Below, in pieces: positions 43,656 to 53,242 of a stretch of 64,000 nt of DNA. This DNA comes from Parasutterella muris (GTDB lineage: Bacteria; Pseudomonadota; Gammaproteobacteria; Burkholderiales; Burkholderiaceae_F). The DNA is taken from assembly GCF_009767915.1 (NCBI RefSeq), contig NZ_WSRP01000003.1, positions 1 to 64,000 on the forward strand, in the 5' to 3' direction. Both the position numbers and the translations under genes were made by a program. Each line of letters begins with the position of its first letter. The stretch's first letter is position 1. The notes under the pieces are model-generated. The model ran no database searches and was not told the DNA's origin. It worked only from the letters and a program-made list of their open reading frames with translations.

Positions 43656-44279
43656 TCAATTTTTTTCGTCAATGTGCGACAAAAGACGCGTAATGTCGGA
43701 GACCGACTGAAGTTTCAGCTTTCTCGAGGCGTTCTGCCGATGTACTTCCACGGTTCTCTCAGACAGCGACAGCCTCTCGGCAATTTCCTTATTGATCAGA
43801 CCGGACGCCACAAGACGAATCACCTGTTTCTCCCGGTTGGTCAGCGTTTCAAACCGTTTAATCTCATCGGTTGATTCAATCGTCCAGCCTCGGTGACTTT
43901 CATCCCACTTCACCGCCTTGGCAACCGCTTCCAAAAGTCTTGACTCATTAAGAGGCTTCTGAATAAAGTCCACCGCGCCGTCCTTCATGGCCTGCACCGC
44001 CATGTCCAAGTCCCCGTGCCCGGTCAGAAAAATAACAGGAGTCGCGTATCCGCGAGAACGCATTTCTTCCAGCACTTCAAGACCGCTCATCCCGGGCATC
44101 GCTACGTCTAAAATCACGCAGCCGAGCACGGACGGGCTGTCGCCGACGAGGAAGTCTCTCCCGCCTGAATAACACTCTACGCACCAACCATCCGTTTCCA
44201 GAAGAAACTTCAGAGCGCCGGAGAACGATGTGTCATCATCAACGATTCGTATGAGCGTTTTCTGCAGCCTTTTTTCCAT
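43656..44279 (-). CDS. FixJ/TtrR-type response regulator (second module)
   Basis: A 207-aa regulator. Asp58 in CVILDVAMPGMSGLEV is the phospho-acceptor, FLTGHGDLDMAVQAM and DFIQKPLNES are standard receiver motifs, and a LuxR-type helix-turn-helix (LTNREKQVIRLVASGLINKEIAERLSLSERTVEVH region) lies at the C-terminus. The start at 44279 has GAGG 6 bases upstream and overlaps the kinase gene; an earlier ATG at 44291 also exists. It is a paralogue of the regulator at 12395-13009 and probably controls the flavoprotein gene that follows. Confidence 0.88.
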   Translation of the reverse strand: MEKRLQKTLIRIVDDDTSFSGALKFLLETDGWCVECYSGGRDFLVGDSPSVLGCVILDVAMPGMSGLEVLEEMRSRGYATPVIFLTGHGDLDMAVQAMKDGAVDFIQKPLNESRLLEAVAKAVKWDESHRGWTIESTDEIKRFETLTNREKQVIRLVASGLINKEIAERLSLSERTVEVHRQNASRKLKLQSVSDITRLLSHIDEKN

Positions 44280-46050
44280 GATTCGCCTCATGAAGCGGCA
44301 AAGTGATTAAAACACTAAGACCGCCGACGTTATTTCGACTAAAAGAGATCTTTCCGCCGTGGTTTTCAACTATTCCGCGAACAATCTGCAGTCCGAGCCC
44401 TAACCCGGAGGATTTGTCAGACTGTGTCGGTTCATTGAAAAGACTCAGCTTTTCTTCCGATAAATTTCCATTGTCACAGATCCTTAGCTCTGCGCGCTTT
44501 GCATCTTCAAAGATACTGACGGTAATCTTCGGGTGCTTGATATTCTGTTTGGTGAGCGCCTCGGACGCGTTTCTCAGCAGGTTGACAATACAAAGTTCTA
44601 TTTCCAAGGCATTGACGTATACTATCGCCCTGCTGTTAAAGCATGTCACAATCCCGGACTCTGAGCCTGTCTGTCGATTAAATTCACGAATAGACTTTGC
44701 CGCGAGCTCACTCAGCGCCAATGTCTGTCTTCCGCTGTCCCGACCTTTAGCGTATTGTCTTACCCGATCGACAATTGCGGATGCCATATCCGCGTCTGCA
44801 CGCATCTCTTCAAGTACCTCCTTCATCTTCGCTTCCGTGAGCGTGCCGGCTTCAGAGGCGCGCTGAAGCGCTCTGGCGTATAACTTAATACTCGCTAAAG
44901 GCTGATTCAGTTCATGCGCGATCAGTCCGGAGACCTGACCGACAACCCCGGCTCTCTGCATTCTTAAAAGTCTTTCGTTAGCAGCTTTTGCCTCTTGAAA
45001 CGTCTTATTCTCCCGCTCAAGAGAGACTCTGAGCTGTCGAGTCCGCCGCTCTACAAGTTTGGAGACTAAGTACGTGTAAGTGAGCAAAAGAAGAAGCATT
45101 GCGCCGGCGCCTAACAAGACGTACTTGTATTCGTGAAGCATCCGCCCAAACCAAAGCCTGCTGAATCGCTGGTAAGCACCGAGATTCAGCGCGCGAAGGA
45201 GCGTATCAAGTTCAGTGTAGTCGCTCGCGACCGACCAATGAATCCCAAGCGCGGTCGGTTTCTGATGAATAAGCGCGGCTGTTACCGCCGAAACATAAGC
45301 CGCCGGAAGATTCGGGCTTGAACCAATACTCCAATTAGGATACAGCGCAGTCGAATGCAGGCAGATATGTTCGTCTTCCGGCTGAAGGTTAATAAATTTC
45401 AATCGAGTCGGATCCACAACTTTTCGATTGACGGCATCTTCCAAATAACAAATTCTAAGAATGCCGACATCTGCTTTTCCTGTCAGCACATCTTCGATGA
45501 TCTTGTCTCGGTCAAGCCCGTAAAAAGAGGTCCCGGAAAAGAACTGCTGAGGGTTGTAGCCGGCTTTAGCCACTTCGCCCATCGCCGCAAGATACATTCC
45601 GAACGCAGTCACTCTGCCAGCCGCCGCCTTTTTTCCTTTTAAATCGTCAATCGTGTTCAAGTCCTTTCGACCGGCATTCACGATGATGAGCGAACCTTCG
45701 CTTTTATTCGGATCTTTGGAAAACGGCGATGAGGCGGTCACCATGTCGCGCAGCCCGATATCCTGAAACCGGCGAACCGTGCTGCTCGTTGCGAGATAAA
45801 AATCCGCCGTCTTCTTCTCCATCATCTCTTCGATTTCCGGAAGCTCGGCGTATTTCACTTCCAGCCTGCGCGGGTATACATTCCGACGAATGGTTTCAAT
45901 CGTTTCGTTAACGAATGCCTGATTCAGCAGCGGATTAACTGCAGAATTAATAACGAACACAAGCGGCGGATGCGCTTTTACTTCGGCAAAAGCAACCGGC
46001 GCACACAAAAGCTCGACAGCGATCAGAGAAATCAGGATAAAAGGCTTCAT
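44239..46050 (-). CDS. Sensor histidine kinase with periplasmic PhnD/TtrS-like domain (second module)
   Basis: A 603-aa membrane kinase. A signal peptide (about residues 1-22) leads into a PhnD-type binding domain (about 29-290), one helix (about 310-329), a coiled coil, His379 in IAHELNQPLASIK, the N box NLLRNASEA (Asn494), and glycine loops DNGNLSEE and SGLGLGLQIV. It has the same design as the kinase at 10611 but keeps the canonical HELNQPL box. The binding domain probably senses a small anion or organic acid in the periplasm. It overlaps its regulator gene by 41 bases. Confidence 0.87.
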   Translation of the reverse strand: MKPFILISLIAVELLCAPVAFAEVKAHPPLVFVINSAVNPLLNQAFVNETIETIRRNVYPRRLEVKYAELPEIEEMMEKKTADFYLATSSTVRRFQDIGLRDMVTASSPFSKDPNKSEGSLIIVNAGRKDLNTIDDLKGKKAAAGRVTAFGMYLAAMGEVAKAGYNPQQFFSGTSFYGLDRDKIIEDVLTGKADVGILRICYLEDAVNRKVVDPTRLKFINLQPEDEHICLHSTALYPNWSIGSSPNLPAAYVSAVTAALIHQKPTALGIHWSVASDYTELDTLLRALNLGAYQRFSRLWFGRMLHEYKYVLLGAGAMLLLLLTYTYLVSKLVERRTRQLRVSLERENKTFQEAKAANERLLRMQRAGVVGQVSGLIAHELNQPLASIKLYARALQRASEAGTLTEAKMKEVLEEMRADADMASAIVDRVRQYAKGRDSGRQTLALSELAAKSIREFNRQTGSESGIVTCFNSRAIVYVNALEIELCIVNLLRNASEALTKQNIKHPKITVSIFEDAKRAELRICDNGNLSEEKLSLFNEPTQSDKSSGLGLGLQIVRGIVENHGGKISFSRNNVGGLSVLITLPLHEANHGKKAAENAHTNR

Positions 46051-46185
46051 GAGGAAATTCTACCGAACATACGAATGAAACTAAATCCGCGGTATCCGCC
46101 TAAAAAGCGTTCTCCTCAAACCCAGCTGATAAAATAATCAGGTTGTGTTCAATTAAATCTTTATAGAACTAAGGAGATACTCCAA

Positions 46186-47175
46186 ATGAAAAAACCAATT
46201 AAGGTCGCCGTCACAGGAGCTGCGGGCCAGATCGGATATTCGCTGCTCTTCCGTATTTGCTCAGGCGACATGCTCGGAAAGGATCAGCCTATCGATCTTA
46301 TGCTGCTCGAACGCAACAACGAAGCTTCCATGGCCGCCTCCCGCGGAGTCATCATGGAATTGGACGACTGTGCTTTCCCGCTCCTTAACAGCGTCAGCTC
46401 CTCCTGCTGCGCTAAAGAGTGCTTCGCCGGTGCTCAGATCGCATTGCTCGTCGGCGCCCGTCCTCGTTCCGCCGACATGCAGCGCTCCGATCTGCTTGCC
46501 GCCAACGCTCAGATTTTCGTTGAACAGGGCCGCGCCATGAACGAAGTCGCTGACCCCAACATTAAGGTTCTCGTCGTCGGCAACCCCTGCAACACCAACG
46601 CTTATATTGCCCGCCGCTGCGCTCCGAATCTGAATCCGCGCAACTTCACAGCAATGATGCGCTTGGACCAGAACCGCACTTTCTCTCAAATTGCACACAA
46701 GCTGGACTGCAAAGTCACCGATATTGAAAAGCTTCCTGTATGGGGCAATCACGGCGGCACAATGTTCCCTGACCTTACCAACGCCACGGTTCGCGGCGAA
46801 GCGGTCATGAACCTCATCGACCAGACTTGGTACACAGAAGATTTAATCCCGACTGTCGCTTCCCGCGGAAGCGCAATTATTAAAGCACGCGGCCACTCTT
46901 CCGCCGCTTCTGCCGCGAACGCAGCGATCGACCATGTCCGTGACTGGGTCAACGGCTCCAACGGCCGCTGGGTCACAATGGCTGTTCCTTCTGACGGCTC
47001 TTACGGCGTTCCTGAAGGTCTCACCTTCGGCTTCCCGGTCGTCTGCAAAGACGGTGACTATGAAATCGTTAAAGGTCTTGAACTTTCCGACTTCCAGAAA
47101 GAAAGAATCGCTAAGAATGTCAAAGCACTGACCGAAGAAAGAGAAATCGTCGATCAGATCATTGCACAGGCCTAA
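46186..47175 (+). CDS. mdh: Malate dehydrogenase
   Basis: A 329-aa NAD-dependent enzyme that interconverts malate and oxaloacetate. The N-terminal [21 protein letters not shown] is the nucleotide site of the betaproteobacterial/cytosolic MDH type. [13 protein letters not shown] and the catalytic [12 protein letters not shown] segment are intact. AAGGAG lies 8 bases before the ATG. The gene is monocistronic, with its own terminator, and lies next to the second respiratory module; it supplies malate that could be dehydrated to fumarate. Confidence 0.95.
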   Translation: MKKPIKVAVTGAAGQIGYSLLFRICSGDMLGKDQPIDLMLLERNNEASMAASRGVIMELDDCAFPLLNSVSSSCCAKECFAGAQIALLVGARPRSADMQRSDLLAANAQIFVEQGRAMNEVADPNIKVLVVGNPCNTNAYIARRCAPNLNPRNFTAMMRLDQNRTFSQIAHKLDCKVTDIEKLPVWGNHGGTMFPDLTNATVRGEAVMNLIDQTWYTEDLIPTVASRGSAIIKARGHSSAASAANAAIDHVRDWVNGSNGRWVTMAVPSDGSYGVPEGLTFGFPVVCKDGDYEIVKGLELSDFQKERIAKNVKALTEEREIVDQIIAQA

Positions 47176-47189
47176 CCGACTCTGATATC

Positions 47190-47216
47190 GGGCCGCGAAA
47201 GCGGCCCTTTCCTTTT
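47190..47216 (+). terminator. Rho-independent terminator of mdh, abutting the PIN gene
   Basis: GGGCCGC, GAAA loop and GCGGCCC (47190-47207) are followed by TTTCCTTTT, and the next base is the A of the ATG of the PIN gene. The hairpin therefore occupies the place of that gene's ribosome binding site. Confidence 0.9.
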
Positions 47217-47681
47217 ATGCAGACCGTAATCTTTGATACCAATCTCCTGCTTGATTTCTTTGTTTTCCGCGATAAAACAACCGCTCCGCTTTGGGAGGCT
47301 GCTTGCGCGGGACAATTCCGAACCGTCACAACACAGGAGGCGATTGATGAATTCAAAGATGTACTGACCAGACCGGCTTTTAATCTGACGCAAAAGGCTC
47401 AGGAAGAAGCGCTTAAAGACTTTTTATCCGTCGCAGAAAACGTGGCAGTCACAACTGAAGCACAGGCACGGTGCAGAGACCCTTTGGATCAGAAATTCAT
47501 CGATCTCGCAGTGAGTGAGGCGCCTGCCGTTCTCATCACCAAAGATAAATTGGTGCTTCGCTGCGCGAAAAGAATAAAAAAGACCGGCGCAGTGATTTGC
47601 TCACCAAGCACGGCCTTACTGAATCCCGATCTCGTTAAAACGCCGCAGCCGTCTCCGCTTTCTGATTCAGTTCAGCGTTAA
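47217..47681 (+). CDS. PIN-domain ribonuclease-like protein
   Basis: A 154-aa PIN-domain protein. Conserved acidic positions are visible: FDTNLLLDFF near the N-terminus, QEAIDEFKDVL in the middle and DPLDQKFIDLA followed by LITKDKLVL late in the chain. It resembles the putative toxin-antitoxin PIN proteins of the COG1569 type. No antitoxin gene is adjacent. It has no Shine-Dalgarno because the mdh terminator directly precedes its ATG, so its expression may be low, leaderless or by read-through. The 3' end overlaps convergent nagZ by 47 bases. Confidence 0.75.
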   Translation: MQTVIFDTNLLLDFFVFRDKTTAPLWEAACAGQFRTVTTQEAIDEFKDVLTRPAFNLTQKAQEEALKDFLSVAENVAVTTEAQARCRDPLDQKFIDLAVSEAPAVLITKDKLVLRCAKRIKKTGAVICSPSTALLNPDLVKTPQPSPLSDSVQR

Positions 47682-48708
47682 ACGCCTCAATCATCTCCAC
47701 ACACGTCTTGTAGTTGGCATTCAGTTCAAGCCCGTCACGGCTCGGGAATTTGCCGCGCGGAAGAATTCTGGCCAAACGCTCATCAAAGAGTTTTGTGCGA
47801 ATCCAGCGCTGGTTGGCGAGAACCTGCTGAACTCCGTCCGGATCGTTGCAGATCAGGATCATGTCACATCCGGCAGCAAACGCCGCGTCACTGCGGGCGG
47901 TAATCTCACCGATCTCCGCCGCGCCCTTCATGCTCAGGTCGTCACTGAAAATCAAACCTGTGAATCCAAGTCTTGTCCGAAGCTCTTCCTGAAGCCATTT
48001 CTTAGAAAAGCCTGCAGGAGCGGAATCGACCTGAGAATAGGCCACGTGCGCGGGCATCACTGATGTCAGGAGTACGCCCAGAGATTTATACGGAACTTCA
48101 TCATTGCTGCGAATATCCGATAAGGGTCTGTCATCCACCGGAAGCTCAACATGAGAATCCGCAGACGCATAGCCGTGTCCCGGGAAATGCTTGCCGCAAC
48201 AGGCCATTCCGGCCTGGGACATTCCGCCGATCAGCGCGGTCGCAAGAATGCTCACAACTCTCGGATTGCGATGGAATGAACGCGTGCCGATAACCGCGCT
48301 CTGACCGTAGTCCAAGTCCAGACAGGGCGCAAAGGTGAAATCCACACCGCAGGCACGAAGTTCAGCAGCCATAACCAAACCGCAGGCTGCCGCCAGACTA
48401 TGTGCGCGCTGCGGCTCTTTATCATAAAGCTGACCAAGTGAATTCATCGAAGGAATGCGGGTAAAACCCTCACGGAATCTCTGAATTCTGCCGCCTTCAT
48501 GGTCCACGCCGATAATCAGCGGGGGATTGCGCAGCGCGTGAATGTCATGCGTCAGATTGTGCAGCTGATCGATATTCTCGAAATTGCGTGTGAACAAAAT
48601 CACCATGCCGACCATCGGATGCTGAAGAAGCTTGATTTCTTCATCCGTCAGTTCCGTTCCGGCAATATCAACCACCAAGGGTCCAAGCGGACGATCTACT
48701 TTTTCCAT
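47635..48708 (-). CDS. nagZ: Beta-N-acetylhexosaminidase NagZ
   Basis: A 357-aa glycoside hydrolase family 3 enzyme of the cytoplasm that removes N-acetylglucosamine from muropeptides during peptidoglycan recycling. The GVDHEGGRIQRFREGF, KHFPGHGYASADSH and catalytic FSDDLSMKGA motifs are intact. The ATG overlaps the acpS stop (TAATG), so the start at 48708 is preferred to an ATG 18 bases upstream. It ends the recO-to-nagZ run of overlapping genes. Confidence 0.95.
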   Translation of the reverse strand: MEKVDRPLGPLVVDIAGTELTDEEIKLLQHPMVGMVILFTRNFENIDQLHNLTHDIHALRNPPLIIGVDHEGGRIQRFREGFTRIPSMNSLGQLYDKEPQRAHSLAAACGLVMAAELRACGVDFTFAPCLDLDYGQSAVIGTRSFHRNPRVVSILATALIGGMSQAGMACCGKHFPGHGYASADSHVELPVDDRPLSDIRSNDEVPYKSLGVLLTSVMPAHVAYSQVDSAPAGFSKKWLQEELRTRLGFTGLIFSDDLSMKGAAEIGEITARSDAAFAAGCDMILICNDPDGVQQVLANQRWIRTKLFDERLARILPRGKFPSRDGLELNANYKTCVEMIEAFNAELNQKAETAAAF

Positions 48709-49100
48709 TAATCTTTCCTTTCGCAAATCACTACGGCGATCGCCGTAGTTTCACAATCGCTCAGCGAGATGTGAAACCGCATCGCGCGGCTTTCTATTTC
48801 CTCGGCAAGCGCGCCTCCAAACTTCAGGTACGGCGCCCCGAGCTCATTGTTCAGCACACTGATATCGCTAAAATTGACGCTTCCTCTGAAACCGGTGCCC
48901 ATCGCCTTTGAAAACGCTTCCTTCGCCGCCCAGCGGGAGGCTAGGTAGCGCAGACCTCGGACACGCGATAGCGAATTTCTATGATCATATACAACCCGCT
49001 CGTCTTCAGACAACACCGTACGGGCAAAATTAGGCTGTCTTGTGCAGGCTTTCTCTATTCGGGCGATTTCTACGATATCGCAGCCCAAGCCGCCGATCAT
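48708..49100 (-). CDS. acpS: Holo-[acyl-carrier-protein] synthase
   Basis: A 130-aa phosphopantetheinyl transferase that converts apo-AcpP to holo-AcpP. The Mg-binding Asp8 is in GLGCDIVEIARIEKA, and the second motif is SRWAAKEAFSKAMGTGF. Its substrate AcpP is encoded about 11 kb away in the fab cluster. The gene overlaps nagZ and the DUF805 gene. The usual upstream neighbour pdxJ is not present here. Confidence 0.94.
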   Translation of the reverse strand: MIGGLGCDIVEIARIEKACTRQPNFARTVLSEDERVVYDHRNSLSRVRGLRYLASRWAAKEAFSKAMGTGFRGSVNFSDISVLNNELGAPYLKFGGALAEEIESRAMRFHISLSDCETTAIAVVICERKD

Positions 49101-49603
49101 TTGTCCTCTCCGCTGCCGCTGTACTTACCCCAGCGATTATCCTCCGGAAAACTCGGAAGACTCATCACGCCGAATGAAACCGCGGTGAGCGCGCCTAACG
49201 GCGCCCAAATAAACCAGTTGTAGCTCTGCATCATCGCGAATTCCGCAAGGCAGTAAAAGATCAGAATCTGCGGCATCCATGCCCACAGCGCGGATTTGTT
49301 GGCGTCGTGAAGACGACGCACCGAAATCGCTGCGGACGGTACCGCAATGTAAAGCCAGCCGCAGATCAGAAGTCCGAGAAATACTAAAACCGTATCTGTG
49401 GCGGTATCGCTGATCCACATCAGGACGGCTAAATAAAGTACGGTAAAAATCCAAAAGCGATAAAAACGAGCTCTGCCCGTGCGCCCTCCGAAATCGGTAT
49501 AGCCGATCGTCATATCAAGATAAAGATCTCGAATCACAGGCGGCATTTTGTCGACGTAGGAAGCCAGTTCAAAAGGATTTTTTCCGGGTGTCGGATTTTT
49601 CAT
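49097..49603 (-). CDS. DUF805-family inner-membrane protein
   Basis: A 168-aa membrane protein. The signature GYTDFGGRTGRARFYRFWIF, three to four hydrophobic helices (about residues 48-70, 73-92, 105-124 and 130-150) and SVRRLHDANKSALWAW identify DUF805. No biochemical role is established for the family. It sits between recO and acpS, overlapping acpS by 4 bases, in the place where pdxJ usually lies. Confidence 0.82.
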   Translation of the reverse strand: MKNPTPGKNPFELASYVDKMPPVIRDLYLDMTIGYTDFGGRTGRARFYRFWIFTVLYLAVLMWISDTATDTVLVFLGLLICGWLYIAVPSAAISVRRLHDANKSALWAWMPQILIFYCLAEFAMMQSYNWFIWAPLGALTAVSFGVMSLPSFPEDNRWGKYSGSGEDK

Positions 49604-49608
49604 AACTG

Positions 49609-50313
49609 CTAAATCTTTTTAAGTTCATTAAGGATCCGCCGGGTGTTCAGCGGAATTTCCTCGAGATAATAACCGATAAGGTCACGGGTTAACATTCGGG
49701 CTTCCCTCTCCTGCTCTCCGGGCTGCAGAGTTCTGGAAATCAGCGCGCGCAGCGTATCGGAAGAGACCCCGGCGTTTTCCAAAGCGGTGTTGTCCGAAGC
49801 GATCAGGTCCCCCACCACAAAGCGGTATCTCGATGCCGGAAAGGGACCCTCAGGCAGGCCGTAACCAAGTGCGTTCAGAAAATCAAGCTCAAAGTAGCGC
49901 AGCGTCACAAGCGGCTCTTCGCCCGAAGCGAGTTTCTTCAGTGTCTCGTAGTAGGATTTAAACAGCGCCTGCTCCGGAACTCCTCTGGGCAAAAGCCGCA
50001 CCAGAAGCTCATTGATATAAAACGCCGACATCAGAAACTTTTCTCCGAGGGGAATCGTGCCGTACCATTCCGCACGAATCAGATTCTTAATCTCGCCTTT
50101 GCCGGAGTAAGAAATCGCAAGCGGACAAAAGGGATTTAACAAACCCCTGTATTGGGACATCGGGCGCTTTGCGCCTCTTGCAACAAGCGACATGCGGCCG
50201 AAATCGCGCGTAAAAAACTCCACGATCAGACTGGTCTCCTTCCAGGGATACGTGTGCAGCACAAAAGTGGGCTGCCCGTTGACGCGGAAGTCCGAACGAG
50301 CTTTTTCTGCCAT
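49609..50313 (-). CDS. recO: DNA repair protein RecO
   Basis: A 234-aa protein of the RecFOR pathway, which loads RecA onto SSB-coated gaps. The N-terminal OB-fold has TFVLHTYPWKETSLIVEFFTRDFGRMSLVARGAK, and the helical C-terminal domain has PLVTLRYFELDFLNALGYG. No zinc-binding cysteines are present, as in many proteobacterial members. It is the first gene of the recO-DUF805-acpS-nagZ unit and is separated from era by a 3.5-kb accessory block. Confidence 0.93.
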   Translation of the reverse strand: MAEKARSDFRVNGQPTFVLHTYPWKETSLIVEFFTRDFGRMSLVARGAKRPMSQYRGLLNPFCPLAISYSGKGEIKNLIRAEWYGTIPLGEKFLMSAFYINELLVRLLPRGVPEQALFKSYYETLKKLASGEEPLVTLRYFELDFLNALGYGLPEGPFPASRYRFVVGDLIASDNTALENAGVSSDTLRALISRTLQPGEQEREARMLTRDLIGYYLEEIPLNTRRILNELKKI

Positions 50314-50565
50314 TTAAAAATAATGTCCTTTCATCAGTGGTCCGACTATTTTAGCGGCTGCAGTCGGCACGGCTCAAATCGAAAACACTCTGTTACGCAC
50401 ATCCCCGACTCGCCTCTGTCAACGACTCTCACGGGAAAAGAAACATTTACTCACGGACTTTTTAAGGGAAACCACTAATTCATCAGATATATTACATATA
50501 AATACCTGTGATTAAGTATTTTTACTAATCGTAAATACGTTATTCAGCTTTTTAGGAGCGGAACA

Positions 50566-51936
50566 ATGAAAAAACCTTTTTACAAGGTCCTTTATGTGCA
50601 GGTGCTTGCTGCTATCGCTCTCGGCGTCCTGCTGGGATTCTTTTGGCCGGACCTCGGCGCGAAGATGAAGCCGCTTGGAGACGGCTTCATCAAGCTAATT
50701 AAAATGCTCATCGCTCCGGTCATTTTCTGCACTGTCGTCACCGGCATCGCCGGTATGGAAAACATGAAGAAAGTCGGCAAGGTCGGAGGCTTAGCTCTTC
50801 TCTACTTCGAGGCGGTGACGACGCTCGCACTGATCATCGGTCTTCTCATGGTGAATCTCTTTCAGCCGGGAAGCGGCATGCATGTGGACCCGTCCACACT
50901 CGACATGAGTTCGGTATCAATGTACGCGGCCTCAGAAAAGCCGCAGTCAACACTTGATTTCATATTTCACATTATTCCGTCTACCGTTGTCGGCGCCTTT
51001 GCCGAAGGAGAAATCCTCCAGGTTTTATTCTTCTCGGTCATCTTCGGGTTCGCTCTGCAGCATCTGGGCGGCGTTAACCATCCGGTCTACAGTCTGATTA
51101 AGAAAGGATCCGACATCCTTTTCACCATGATCGGATGGATCATGAAAGTCGCCCCGATCGGCGCCTTCGGCGCCATGGCGTTTACAATCGGCAAATATGG
51201 TATTCATACACTGATCCCGCTCGGTAAACTGATGTTGGTTTTTTACGCCACCTGTCTGTTTTTCATTATCTTTATTCTCGGCGCGATCTGTCGAAGCTGT
51301 GGGTTTTCTCTTTTTAAATATCTTGCCTACATTAAAGAGGAACTTTTAATTGTGCTCGGCACGTCTTCATCCGAGGCGGTTCTTCCGCAGATGATGAAGA
51401 AAATGGAACAAGCTGGCGTCAGTAAATCCGTAAGCGGCCTTGTCATTCCGACCGGTTACTCGTTCAACCTTGACGGTACAGCGATCTATCTGACAATTGC
51501 CGCAGTCTTTATCGCACAGGCCTGCGATATTCAAATGACGCTCAGCCAGCAGATCACGCTGCTTCTGGTGCTCCTTCTGACAAGTAAAGGAGCAGCCGGT
51601 GTCTCGGGTTCCGGCTTCATCGTACTTGCAGCAACATTGAGCGCAGTCGGTGATGTCCCAGTCGCCGGACTTGCGCTTATCCTTGGCGTAGATCGTTTCA
51701 TGAGCGAAGCACGTTCCATCACCAACATGATCGGAAACGGCATCGCCTGTGTCGTCGTCGGCCGCTGCGTAGGTGAGCTGGATAAAGCGCGGCTCACCAA
51801 GATGCTTACCGCCAAACGCGACATCATCGCGGATCTGGAAGCCGACCTCGGGAAAGTCGAAGAGAAATTAGGGGGCGAGCTCACTTCCGCTGTTAACGAA
51901 ACAGCCCTGCTGCCCGCAAAAGGCCTAAACGATTAG
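50566..51936 (+). CDS. Dicarboxylate/amino acid:cation symporter (DAACS family)
   Basis: A 456-aa inner-membrane carrier of the DctA/GltP family, which takes up C4-dicarboxylates, glutamate or aspartate with protons or sodium. The serine-rich hairpin [15 protein letters not shown], the substrate-site [14 protein letters not shown] and the [13 protein letters not shown] loop are intact. DctA-like members and glutamate carriers share these motifs, so the substrate is open. It has AGGAG before the ATG, an AT-rich promoter region with GTATTT/AAATAC symmetry upstream, and converges with the acyltransferase-like gene, overlapping by 4 bases. Confidence 0.88.
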   Translation: MKKPFYKVLYVQVLAAIALGVLLGFFWPDLGAKMKPLGDGFIKLIKMLIAPVIFCTVVTGIAGMENMKKVGKVGGLALLYFEAVTTLALIIGLLMVNLFQPGSGMHVDPSTLDMSSVSMYAASEKPQSTLDFIFHIIPSTVVGAFAEGEILQVLFFSVIFGFALQHLGGVNHPVYSLIKKGSDILFTMIGWIMKVAPIGAFGAMAFTIGKYGIHTLIPLGKLMLVFYATCLFFIIFILGAICRSCGFSLFKYLAYIKEELLIVLGTSSSEAVLPQMMKKMEQAGVSKSVSGLVIPTGYSFNLDGTAIYLTIAAVFIAQACDIQMTLSQQITLLLVLLLTSKGAAGVSGSGFIVLAATLSAVGDVPVAGLALILGVDRFMSEARSITNMIGNGIACVVVGRCVGELDKARLTKMLTAKRDIIADLEADLGKVEEKLGGELTSAVNETALLPAKGLND

Positions 51937-53108
51937 AGTCGGTATTCAGAAATTTTCCCTTCACACGGGTATCCTGTGCTAATCCAAAGGATACCCGAAC
52001 TCACATCCATCACAATGGCGTAGACTGTGCAGTAGCGATCGCCGGTCAAACGAGGGTCTTCGTGATAACAGACAGATTCCGGATAAAGTTCATGATCGCT
52101 CAGCAGTCGGAAAAGCCCTTTCATGCCGATCGGTCCCTTCATCTTTGAGAGCTGTTTCTGTACTCTGTTCAGCCTCGTATAGGTTGACGGAATAAAACTC
52201 TTGGCAACGTCATTAGGCGCAATCAGAGCGGACAGATAATGATTGGTGTGGACAAGCGCTTCGCCCTTACTCATGATCACATCAAATGCGTCCGGAGAAA
52301 ATTCAACCTGCATTTCATAGTTGCTGCGTGAAGCGATATTAAAGACACCGGAACCAGCCCGTGGAACAGCAGAAACCGCCTTCAGAGCTTCTGTCGGTAG
52401 GCTCGAATTCAGAATATTGCGCATCATCAGATGCAGCGGCATACCAATTTTGCCTTTACCGACGGAAGCCGCATTAAGACAAACACCCAAACCCTCAGAA
52501 TTAAGTCCTTTGCCTCCGACCAAACCGGCCTCACAGACCATTAGAATCGTGGGACGGCCCTCTTGTTCCACTTTCAGAATCACTGAGTTGGATCTTGCCT
52601 TTGCAAACCAGTCCCATGTCTGTCCCATAAACACGTTGCCGCCTTCTCCTAATTCGGCCGGAACCATAATGCAGGTACATGCGTCCGAGTTTGCAAACAA
52701 AACTTCGCTTCGGCAATTCAGCGTGAGAATGTCTTCAAAAGATTTTCCGCTTCCCTGTGCGATTCCCTTCATTTCCTCAATGGACTCAGGACTGTACTTT
52801 TGAATGACCGGTAAAAATTTTGCCGCCAGCGACTTCGCTTTCTCCCAGTCAATGCCTGCGGATGACTGAAAGACCGATGCATAAAACTTAATGTTTCTGT
52901 CTATCTGCTCAGCGGCACTTTGACCGTACGTGACGCCCCTTTGCAGCGCGGAACCTTTCAATTCGATAAAAGGATAGAAGGGCTGCTTTTCAATTTCAGG
53001 CGAATGAATGTTAGGGACCGACAGCTCCGAGGCGACTTTCGCCTGCGCAGCAAAACCACAGAGAGCGCTGCTGACAAGCGCGGCGATAAATTTTCTTCGG
53101 ATGATCAT
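51933..53108 (-). CDS. Tat-exported C45 acyltransferase/hydrolase-like protein
   Basis: A 391-aa protein related to penicillin acyltransferase-type peptidases (C45), Ntn hydrolases that self-cleave before a cysteine. The probable nucleophile is Cys144 in [10 protein letters not shown], matching the DGCTT motif of the fungal enzyme. The preceding [13 protein letters not shown] and the later MGQTWDWF are usual for the family. The N-terminus [23 protein letters not shown] has a twin-arginine pattern, so the protein is likely folded before export. Physiological substrates of bacterial members are mostly unknown; amide or N-acyl amino acid hydrolysis is possible. Confidence 0.78.
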   Translation of the reverse strand: MIIRRKFIAALVSSALCGFAAQAKVASELSVPNIHSPEIEKQPFYPFIELKGSALQRGVTYGQSAAEQIDRNIKFYASVFQSSAGIDWEKAKSLAAKFLPVIQKYSPESIEEMKGIAQGSGKSFEDILTLNCRSEVLFANSDACTCIMVPAELGEGGNVFMGQTWDWFAKARSNSVILKVEQEGRPTILMVCEAGLVGGKGLNSEGLGVCLNAASVGKGKIGMPLHLMMRNILNSSLPTEALKAVSAVPRAGSGVFNIASRSNYEMQVEFSPDAFDVIMSKGEALVHTNHYLSALIAPNDVAKSFIPSTYTRLNRVQKQLSKMKGPIGMKGLFRLLSDHELYPESVCYHEDPRLTGDRYCTVYAIVMDVSSGILWISTGYPCEGKISEYRL

Positions 53109-53194
53109 TTGTTCAAGTATTTGTAAGTTCGATCTTGGAATTATGACCGTTTATTGCCTGAAATACCCGCCCGTCCGTAAATATTTTTAGCGTA

Positions 53195-53222
53195 CAAAAA
53201 AATCGGGACTCGACGTCCCGAT
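53195..53222. terminator. Bidirectional terminator between unknown gene and C45 gene
   Basis: ATCGGGAC (53202-53209) and GTCCCGAT (53215-53222) form an 8-bp stem with A-rich and T-rich flanks on both sides. It mainly serves the leftward gene at 53243-53659. Confidence 0.85.
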
Positions 53223-53242
53223 TTATTTTGTTTGCAAGACTT

